A DNA stretch of 27,339 nucleotides from Phoronis australis. Taxonomy: Eukaryota > Phoronida > Phoronidae. The position numbers and the translations under genes are program-made. Location: NCBI GenBank assembly GCA_002633005.1, contig NMRA01000629.1, positions 210,670-238,008 on the forward strand, in the 5' to 3' direction. Below the pieces are notes generated by a model. It worked only from the letters and a program-made list of their open reading frames with translations, searched no databases and had not been told where the DNA came from. This document shows positions 19,291 to 27,339 of this stretch, in pieces; the stretch's first letter is position 1, and each line of letters starts with the position of its first letter.

Positions 19291-21099
19291 GTAAAAAAAA
19301 TTGATCATGAAAAGAATCCTACGTTGACACCCTATCTGGTCGAGATTGGGCACCTCGACCGCTTTGCTTACTTCAGAATTTGCCGGTTTATGTCAAAGAC
19401 ACCATGCTGTTGTGGTTAACTGAATTGCCTTAAGCTGCTGATACCATCGTTCTCTAGATATTGAGACCCATTTTGGATACTCATTTTGAAAGCTTGTAAA
19501 TTGCATGTTTGAATAGTTCGTGGAAAGCGTCATCGATTAGGTCTTTGAATTTTGAAAGTTGGAAAAGAAATGTGAGTTTTACAACCTAAAACATAGGTTT
19601 AATGTTGCAATATTGCGCATTAATTCCGATGGGTGTGCAGCATAATTGGGCCAATTACCAAACCATCAGGCAGCACTTGGATTTTGAAGTAGGTCAGGCG
19701 TCATCGTAAAATTCTTAACATGGACGTCATGATGGTCTCAAAGTATTGTTTAAAATTGCTAAGAAATGAACATAGAACGTCATTAAAGCTATACAATAAT
19801 GCAGATTGTTGTCCACCAACTGGCCAAAAGCCATATCGGGACGAGACGTATTTTATCATGTCGCCCATTTATGGAAAAATGGCTATTGAAATAACACCAG
19901 AACGAGGTAAATGAACAGTTCATTTTCATGTTTTATGAATTTAGAACGCTATATTTGTGCATTTATTTATGAGGAAAATTGCGTTGTCAAAGTTCTTTGA
20001 AGGTTAATTTGTTAAAAATTCTTGTGATGCGACAATCAGTTCTGAGCAAGTAGTTAATATGTGATGGTGATGTGTGTCCTAAGATTCCTAACCATGATAA
20101 AAATAAAAAATACACATACACTCTCTCTCACACGCACACGCACACGCACACGNATGTTCAGCTTAATGCCCGCTTGGATAAAGTGAGAAAAGAAATCAGA
20201 CAGATTGACGAGTTAGTAGAAAAATTATTAAAACTGAAAAGTAAAAAAATTGATCATGAAAAGAATCCTACGTTGACACCCTCTCTGGTCGAGATTGGGC
20301 AACTCGACTAGTTTGCGCACTTTAGAATCTGCCGGTTTCGATCAAAGACATCTTGCTGTTGTGGTTAATTGAATTGCCTTAAGCTGCTGATACCATCGTT
20401 CTCTAGATATTGAGACCCATTTTGAATACTCATTTTGAAAGCTTGTAAATTGCATATTTGAATAGTTCGTGGAAAGCGTCATCGATTAGGTCTTTGAATT
20501 TTGAAAGTTGGAAAAGAAATATGAGTTTTACAACCTAAAACATAGGTTTAATGTTGCAATATTGCACATTAATTCCGATGGGTGTGCAGCATAATTGGGC
20601 CAACTACCAAACCATCAGGCAGCACTTGGATTTTGAAGTAGGTCAGGTGTCATCGTAAAATTCTTAACATGGACGTCATGATGGTCTCAAAGTATTGTTT
20701 AAAATTGCTAGGAAATGAACATAGAACGGCATTAAAGCTATACAATAATGCAGATTGTTGTCCACCAACAAGCCAAAAGCCATATCGGGACGAGACGTAT
20801 TTTATCATGTCGCCCATTTATGGAATAATGGCTATTGAAATAACACCAGAACGAGGTAAATGAACAGTTCATTTTTATGTTTTATGAATTTAGAACGCTA
20901 TATTTGTGCATTTATTTATGAGGAAAATTGCGTTGTCAAAGTTCTTTGAAGGTTAATTTGTTAAAAATTCTTGTGATGCGACAATCAGTTCTGAGCAAGT
21001 AGTTAATATATGATGGTGATGTGTGTCCTAAGATTCCTAACCATGATAAAAATAAAAAATACACATACACTCTCTCTCACACGCACACGCACACACACA
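19204..21099 (+). repeat. Direct copies (about 950 bp x2) meeting at an unknown base, 20153
   Basis: Copies 19204-20152 and 20154-21099 run from ATGTTCAGCTTAATGCC through a shared CA microsatellite. Substitutions are scattered and cluster just after the coiled-coil segment. A shared frame (MDVMMVSKYCLKLL...) differs mostly by replacing changes and is likely not coding. The n lies inside the microsatellite of copy 1, a natural place for an assembler to stop. Confidence 0.9.
20121..20152 (+). repeat. CT/CACG/CA microsatellite, first copy
   Basis: CTCTCTCTCACACG followed by CACACG units, cut off by the unknown base at 20153. The same array ends at about 21098 in the second copy and extends much further (23396-23457) in the third. 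The length therefore differs between copies. Confidence 0.85.
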
Positions 21100-21170
21100 T
21101 ATTGGCAGAATGTGATAATTGTTTTCATAAAATGTTACCATGATTGGTGAAACATAAACCGAAAACAAAT

Positions 21171-21250
21171 ACCGTATTCGCCCTAATAAGCGCCCATGCC
21201 CCTATAGGCTCCCCCTCGCGTTTTCAGACTTTGATAAAATAAGCGCCCAG
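21171..21250 (+). repeat. Interspersed-repeat-like segment (ACCGTATTCGCCC...AATAAGCGCCC)
   Basis: ACCGTATTCGCCCTAATAAG begins a segment in which AATAAGCGCCCA occurs twice, about 55 bases apart. The same segment is at 23528-23606 in the other copy. It resembles the conserved ends of inverted-repeat elements seen in many marine invertebrate genomes, but I do not find the opposite end. The family call is from memory and tentative. Confidence 0.3.
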
Positions 21251-21644
21251 TCCATGAACACCGCCATACTTGCGAAAAATGCGTTACTTACAGTTAAAAT
21301 TTTACAGTAACGTCTTCAATTTATCAATAAGATCCGACATTCCTGAAAAAAATCAGTGTGCACGGAATTTGTAAACTACGAGACTCGCCGCTATGTCGGT
21401 ATTAGCCGTGACTATACACTTCAAACTTCCACCGTGCTTTAAAGTCCTTGTCTCAAAATGCCAATGTGGTTACAGTATCCGAAAATACCTACTAAATAAA
21501 ATCTTATTATCGATACCCTATCTTTATATTCTTTTCGCCTTTCTTGCCAAAAGCGAATTTTTAACAGTATTTGACCCTTCTCTGTGAGCGTATAATTACC
21601 GGCTGTCATCGGTTATTTTCGTACCCACATTTCCGGCTCATCAG

Positions 21645-21676
21645 TTCAGGAACTTGTCCTGAACGCCGCCATTTTT
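21645..21676 (+). promoter_or_regulatory. Promoter-like motifs: inverted repeat with p53-type half site and YY1-like word
   Basis: TTCAGGA and TCCTGAA form an inverted repeat around ACTTG. The internal GAACTTGTCC (21650-21659) fits the p53 half-site pattern RRRCWWGYYY, but no second half-site is adjacent. GCCGCCATTTT follows at once, the reverse of the YY1-type AAAATGGCGGC. All are unchanged in the other copy (23986-24017). Function is inference. Confidence 0.3.
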
Positions 21677-22295
21677 TCCTTGTAACTGAATGTGCTATCG
21701 CTTGCTCAAAAAGTCTTCATTATTTTGTTTTATGAGTAATATCTCGTGATTTGTTTGCATATGCAGTGTATTTATAATTTGTAGTTAATGTTCGTTGATT
21801 TTTTGGAATGTTACGCGTACTTATTATGTTAATTAAAATAGCATTGCTGTTTAGTTCCTTACGTAGGGCGGTCGAACATGCTGTAGGAAACAATATGAAT
21901 CGAACCAGTTGTTTTTCGTTTTGATTTTTTCGTTTTGAAAAAGTACTTTGCTATCATCGGAAAGGTAGTGGATTCTACTCAGTAAAATCGAAAAAAGTAT
22001 CAAAAGTCGTTGCCAGCAGTGTAAAGTTATTGCATTTTTTTGTGGTGAAATTTGGGTCACTTTGTTTGGATCGCGTCGGCCATATTGGAGGACAGCGGGA
22101 TAAGTTACGAGTTTAAAACTTTGTGTGAATTGTTTTCGCCTACAATTTACGGTGAAATTTAGTGAGACATATCTTTACTTACTATTCTGCACGATTCAAC
22201 AGTTTTCACCAAATTTCATCCCCGCAGTTGTTACTTGTTAAGTGATAAATGTGCTCACAATTCCCGTTGGACTCATTTCTGGCGGCACCGACAAC

Positions 22296-22346
22296 ATGGC
22301 GACTTTTGCTGAACTGGAAGGCATGTTCAACCTGTTACTTTTATAA
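22296..22346 (+). CDS. Possible short first exon (MATFAELEG...)
   Basis: CGACAACATGGCGACTTTTG is a YY1-like start region common at animal gene starts. The frame reads MATFAELEGMFNLLLL and stops at TAA. A non-canonical GC donor (GAAG|gcatgt) at 22321 could end an exon after MATFAELE, but no partner exon is found. An identical frame lies at 24618 in the second copy. The promoter-like block 21645-22295 lies upstream. Confidence 0.22.
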   Translation: MATFAELEGMFNLLLL

Positions 22347-23019
22347 TTTGTGAAGATTTAACGTTGATACATTTTGACAAACGTTGCTACAAAAAAAGGA
22401 ACTTTGTTCAATTTTCCTTGTTTTTTGCTGCAAAATATAAGATATATTCGAATTATTTTACTGTGAATTTCCCATTCAGGTGATCTTACACTAAGCTAAA
22501 ATAATAGTTGAAATAATTTTGAAATGGTTGTTGTTTGACTGTCAACTGCTGTTCAAGGCTTGATTAAGTGTCACAAAATGTTTCATATTTTTCTAAATTT
22601 TAAGCCTAAATTGCCTTCAAGTCATATTTTGTAACTTATTGCTTCTTATTCAGATTATCAAATCAACAATATGAAGAATCTTAATTTGAGAAATAAGTTA
22701 TGTTAGATTGCGAAGCTTCAAGCCTCCAATTCTTGTTCCTTGCAACTTCATATTTTTTACATCATGCTTGTCAAATTCTGGTGTAAGGAAGCACGAGACA
22801 AAATTCCACTAGAAGACAGGAAGTTACAAAATTTAGCGTCTGCAATTCATAGATCTGAACATAGCCAGTGAATCTTATAGTAAAACGTAGACATTCCCGA
22901 AAATTCCAGCCCCCATTTTTTAGGCTTGGTGCGCTCATACAAAGCCTGGGAAAATCTCAGTTGAAAGCCAACAACTTTGCACAGTTCGCCAGAAGACCCC
23001 CAAGTTTTAAATAAACCTC
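22347..23019. other. Non-coding stretch (first copy)
   Basis: AT-rich with no supported exon. The minus-strand frame ending near 22847 (QALYERTKPKKWG) persists in the other copy with two replacing changes. I see no splice or domain support for it. Confidence 0.35.
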
Positions 23020-23395
23020 NATTGTTTAAAATTGCTAGGAAATGAACATAGAACGGCATTAAAGCTATACAATAATGCAGATTGTTGTCCACCAACTGGC
23101 CAAAAGCCATATCGGGACGAGACGTATTTTATCATGTCGCCCATTTAAGGAAAAATGGCTATTGAAATAACACCAGAACGAGGTAAATGAACAGTTCATT
23201 TTTATGTTTTATGAATTTAGAACGCTATATTTGTGCATTTATTTATGAGGAAAATTGCGTTGTCAAAGTTCTTTGAATGTTAATTCGTTAAAAATTCTTG
23301 TGATGCGACAATCAGTTCTGAGCAAGTAGTTAATATATGATGGTGATGTGTGTCCTAAGATTCCTAACCATGATAAAAATAAAAAATACACGTAC

Positions 23396-23423
23396 ACTCT
23401 CTCTCACACGCACACGCACACGC

Positions 23424-23457
<34 letters not shown>
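23396..23457 (+). repeat. CT/CACG/CA microsatellite, longest copy
   Basis: CTCTCTCTCACACG and CACACG units are followed by an uninterrupted CA run. The matching array at 21070-21098 is about half the length. Confidence 0.85.
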
Positions 23458-23459
<2 letters not shown>

Positions 23460-25340
23460 TGGCAGAATGTGATAATTGTTTTCATAAAATGTTACCATGA
23501 TTGGTGAAACATAAACCGAAATCAAATACCGTATTCGCCCTAATAAGCGCCCATGCCCCTATAGGCTCCCCGTCGCGTTTTCAGACTTTGATAAAATAAG
23601 CGCCCAGTCCATGAACACCGCCGTACTTGCGAAAAATGCGTTACTTACAGTTAAAATTTTACAGTAACGTCTTCAATTTATCAATAAGATCCGACATTCC
23701 TGAAAAAAATCATTGTGCACGGAACTCGCCGCTATGTCGGTATTAGCCGTGACTATACACTTCAAACTTCCACCGTGCTTTAAAGTCCTTGTCTCAAAAT
23801 GCCAATGTGGTTACAGTATCCGAAAATACCTACTAAATAAAATCTTATTATCGATACTCTTTCTTTATATTCTTTTCGCCTTTCTTGCCAAAAGCGAATA
23901 TTTAACAGTATTTGACCCTTCTCTGTGAGCGTATAATTACCGGCTGTCATCGGTTATTTTCGTACCCACATTTCCGGCTCATCAGTTCAGGAACTTGTCC
24001 TGAACGCCGCCATTTTTTCCTTGTAACTGAATGTGCTATCGCTTGCTCAAAAAGTCTTCATTATTTTGTTTTATGAGTAATATCTCGTGATTTGTTTGCA
24101 TATGCAGTGTATTTATAATTTGTAGTTAATGGTCGTTGATTTTTTTGGAATGTTACGCGTACTTTTTATGTTAAAATAGCATTGCTGTTTAGTTCCTTAC
24201 GTAGGGCGGTCGAACATACTGTAGGAAACAATATGAATCGAACCAGTTTTTTCGTTTTGAAAAAGTACTTTGCTATCATCGGAAAGGTAGTGGATTCTAC
24301 TCAGTAAAATCGAAAAAAGTATCAAAAGTCGTTGCCAGCAGTGTAAAGTTATTGCAATTTTTTGTGGTGAAATTTGAGTCACTTTCTTTGGATCGCGTCG
24401 GCCATATTGGAGGACAGCGGGATAAGTTACGAGTTTAAAACTTTGTGTAAATTGTTTTCGCCAACAATTTACGGTGAAATTTAGTGAGACATATCTTTAC
24501 TTACTATTCTGCACGATTCAACAGTTTTCACCTAATTTCATCCTCGCAGTTGTTACTTGTTAAGTGATAAATGTGCTCACAATTCCCGTTGGACTCATTT
24601 CTGGCGGCACCGACAACATGGCGACTTTTGCTGAACTGGAAGGCATGTTCAACCTGTTACTTTTATAATTTGTGAAGATTTAACGTTGATACATTTTGAC
24701 AAACGTTGCTACAAAAAAAGGAGCTTTGTTCAATTTTCCTGTTTTTTGCTGCAAAATATAAGATATATTCGAATTATTTTACTGTGAATTTCCCATTCAG
24801 GTGATCTTACACTAAGTTAAAAAAATAGTTGAAATAATTTTGAAATGGTTGTTGTTTGACTGTCAACTGCTGTTCAAGGCTTGATTAAGTGTCACAAAAT
24901 GTTTCATATTTTTCTAAATTTTAAGCCTAAATTGCTTTCAAGTCATATTTTGTAACTTATTGCTTCTTATTCACATTATCAAGTCAACAATATGAAGAAT
25001 CTTAATTTGAGAAATAAGTTATGTTAGGTTGCGAAGCTTCAAGCCTCCAATTCTTGTTCCTTGCGACTTCATATTTTTTACATCATGCTTGTCAAATTCT
25101 GGTGTAAGGAAGCACGAGACAAAATTCCACTAGAAGACAGGAAGTTACAAAATTTAGCGTCTGCAATTCATAGATCTGAACATAGCCAGTGAATCTTATA
25201 GTAAAAGGTAGACATTCTCGAAAATTCCAGCCCCCATTTTTTAGGCTTGATGCGCTCATACAAAGCCTGGGAAAATCTCAGTTGAAAGCCAACAACTTTG
25301 CACAGTTCGCCAGAAGACCCCCAAGTTTTAAATAAACCTC

Positions 25341-26870
25341 GTTTGAGCGAACGCTGTGACCAGAGACCAGGTAGGCCTAAGGGTAGCCTTGGCGCAAAGC
25401 TGTATAGGCCTACTAACAAGCTATACTTTGAAGGTAGTCTTCATACTGGTAGCTGGCACTGAGGCTAGCTAAGCCAAGGGCTGCCGCGGCAGTGTGACAC
25501 AGGACTAACCAGCCTGTAATTTTATGCAAGTGTCTGAAACTACCTTTGAATATATACGGCATTTATGATTCGAAAATTTTACTTGGACAAAACAGCTTGC
25601 AAAATGCCTTTAGCGTTCGCCAGTGTCTCGATCCGCACCGGGTCCGATAGGCTGCGGTCCCGAGTAAGGCAAAATAATTTCTGTCAAAATTTATTCGCCA
25701 CATTTCTTCAGCAATTTCGATCAAATTGTCCGTATTTTGATTTCGTTAAAATGAAGGCGCGCTGTCGATTATTTTATCCCCGTTTGCAGGCTGGTAACAG
25801 GCACTGCTCCAGTCGCACTGACTGCGTTTTCTTAGCCTGGGTTCCTGAATGAATTGGGTTCGCGGTAAGTTCAAAATGGTGGTGTGTTCTTCGGGTGTGA
25901 ATCGTGAGTGGCGCGTTTATTTAAACTTTTTTCGAGAACGGATTGTGTATTAGTTATGGGGTAAGTACGAAGATTTAACGATCGAAGTCAGCAAATTTTC
26001 CGTCTCCAAAACAACTACTAAGTGGTAATTCATTTTTATTTATTTTATTTTAATTACATATTTACAAAGAAAACATCATAAAAACATTAAAAATTCCCTT
26101 CTAAAGATCTCGGGTATTTTCGCAGCCTTCCATTTTCTTCGGAGATCCCTTATGCCCTAAAAGTATATACGCCTGTAATCATCTTCCGCTTGCATTTAAC
26201 AAAACCGTAAAAGTGGATGATTAGCAAAGATCTGGCGAAAACTTGACCGCGTGCCACACACAACGGGGGCTACGACAGTACAATGTGTACTCAAATACGA
26301 AACTTAATTTTATTTTATCATGTATTTTTGTAAATAAACACAAACTGGCAATCGTAATTCAATTACACCAACATCTGGTCATGCATTCTCCCGTAACTAA
26401 GGTTTCGGTCATGCGCAGTAAGAATAGGGTTCGTTACCGCTACTTGAAAATCGTTACGATATCGAAATCCATATTGTCAATTCGATATCGAAATTCTTTC
26501 AATACCGAGTACCAGTAGAACAGCCTCCCGTTCAGTAACGTTAGGGCTTCGCTAAAAAGCAAGACTTCGCGTGATTACGTGAGACTTTGACTAGGTTTTA
26601 GCTAGGTCCTAGCGTAGGTCCTAGAGTCTACTGAACGCACGCCACACTTGGGAAGTGCTCGATTTTGTAGCTCCGGGGTGTACTCGATTATATGATTTGG
26701 TGTCTGTGCTGTTGGTAAATTAGGAAAACGAATCTTTTAAGTAGTTGGAAAGACGATTCAATGAGCATTTGAAAATCAGAGTTTGACTTCACTTTACCTT
26801 TAGTTTCACGTGATAGTTGACTGAACTAGAAACCAGAGTGCAAAATACAAAATCAGCAACACGTCCTTCT
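25341..26870. other. Non-coding stretch
   Basis: Single-copy sequence after the large duplicated block. It contains repeated AGGCCTA words at 25370-25412, a perfect 12-base palindrome CTGCCGCGGCAG near 25482, two CGATATCGAAAT words at about 26458 and 26482, and a degenerate TAGGTCCTAG repeat at about 26594-26625. The open frames at 25565-25852 and 26243-26518 show no domain or splice support. Confidence 0.35.
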
Positions 26871-26874
26871 TCAA

Positions 26875-26994
26875 TATATAACGACCGGTCACCGAGGACT
26901 CATCGTTTTGATATTACGCCGGAATTTTGTATCAGGAGCAATCATGGCATCGGGAACCGGTGCCAAAACCTTTTTTAGCAATGCCTTCGAGTGA
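26875..26994 (+). promoter_or_regulatory. TATA-type promoter candidate with short first exon
   Basis: TATATAA at 26875-26881 lies about 65 bases before an ATG at 26944, room for a start site near 26905-26910. The frame reads MASGTGAKTFFSNAFE and then TGA; a donor-like GTGAAA overlaps the last codon. The spacing is right for a TATA-driven gene whose remaining exons lie beyond the window. No family is recognisable from 16 residues. Confidence 0.28.
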
Positions 26995-27296
26995 AATCTA
27001 TGACTACGAAAATATCCGAATGCCCCACGGAAATGCTCTTTAAAAACGTGGTTTAGGCAATGTATTAACTCCGTTTGGCCTTTTTTGACGGCAAATTATC
27101 CGCTTGTGATCTTATGTGAGGACCTTGCTACTTTTCTTGTGGTAATAACAAGTCCATTTACATATATACATTCTTTTTTACTCCACGGATTCTTTTGTCT
27201 GATTGTTGGCGCTGAAGAAGTTTGCACTCGCCCGATGAGAGGCCTAGGCTGACACAGACAAAGAAGATACAGTGCCTTTGTTTAAACTACTGCCTA

Positions 27297-27339
27297 CGCA
27301 GGCCCGTAGGAAGGAAAAAATTATTGGGGGGGGGGGGGG
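27297..27339 (+). repeat. G-run-associated interspersed repeat, copy 3, at the window edge
   Basis: GCAGGCCCGTAGGAAGG, an A-run, TTATT and 14 G's end the window. The same order, inverted, is at 8288-8331 where the G-run is six long and continues into CACCGACC. The long G-run is probably where the contig assembly stopped. Confidence 0.55.

Larger units (their letters stand above)
20694..25340 (+). repeat. Direct copies (about 2.3 kb x2) meeting at an unknown base, 23020
   Basis: Copies 20694-23019 and 23021-25340 run from ATTGTTTAAAATTGCTAG to AAATAAACCTC. The first 400 bases also match 19744-20152, giving three versions. Differences are single bases, short indels and the microsatellite length. 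Both hold the same promoter-like block and no convincing long coding frame. Everything points to one locus represented more than once. Confidence 0.9.

Noticed and set aside
19720-20863. Frame starting MDVMMVSKYCLKLL as a conserved small protein
   Set aside because: Differences between copies are all or nearly all replacing. The third version, after 23021, has an in-frame stop (TTTATGG changed to TTTAAGG).
21393-23928. Membrane-like frame (LSIPYLYILFAFLAKSEF) in two copies
   Set aside because: The observed changes are replacing ones. It is hydrophobic because the DNA is T-rich, and it has no exon signals.
22847-25419. Minus-strand frame (QALYERTKPKKWGLEFSG) as a gene
   Set aside because: Present in both copies but with replacing differences, no start context and no splice partner. 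It could be old repeat sequence but not a supported gene.
1-27339. CRISPR arrays, rRNA, bacterial operons, phage genes
   Set aside because: No regularly spaced repeats, no ribosome-binding-site-led tandem genes and no rRNA segments were seen. Coding pieces are short and bounded by GT/AG signals, as in an animal genome.

Overview
The window looks like draft sequence from a metazoan, most likely a marine invertebrate. The evidence is AT-rich DNA, long non-coding stretches, GT/AG-bounded exons, CA microsatellites, short inverted-repeat elements and frequent TAGGCCTA-type words. I cannot name the species. There is no bacterial or viral gene organisation, and no rRNA, tRNA or CRISPR array that I can support.

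The best gene occupies 1815-6636 on the plus strand. It starts MSTTME, has a 121-nt first intron and a 2.27-kb second intron, and then a long third exon. It encodes an OTU-type cysteine protease with visible Asp, Cys and His, then a PCNA-interacting-type box (QRKIGAFF), a Ser/Thr/Gln-rich linker, a TTF-type zinc finger, and the front of a hAT-family transposase of the ZMYM1/DUF4371 kind. It stops at an unknown base just after the ADETTD motif. As assembled it is broken by three local tandem duplications, one 7-bp deletion and apparent 1-bp indels. Each duplication is a near-copy with a frame-disrupting length.

The rest is sparse. Candidate exons with good splice signals lie at 9907-10065 (53 codons, phase 0/0), 11981-12266 (acidic), 16955-17052 and 19154-19290 (phase-compatible; the second is a coiled coil), and 18071-18128 (signal-peptide-like). 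Two duplicated copies of a promoter-like block (YY1-like motifs, start ATGGCG) lie near 21645-22320 and 23990-24640. A TATA-type promoter candidate is at 26875. Short inverted-repeat elements are at 2257-2397 and 12764-12964. A repeat family tied to G-runs is seen at about 1490, 8290 and the window's right edge, which ends in 14 G's.

The dominant structural feature is probably technical. There are ten single unknown bases, and seven sit exactly between two direct near-identical copies of 177 to about 2,300 bp. That is what unmerged overlapping contig ends from two divergent haplotypes would give. At least five further tandem copies lack an unknown base but show similar divergence. Any copy-number claim here should wait until these are collapsed. 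The copy pairs are useful as allele comparisons, and they argue against several open frames being coding.
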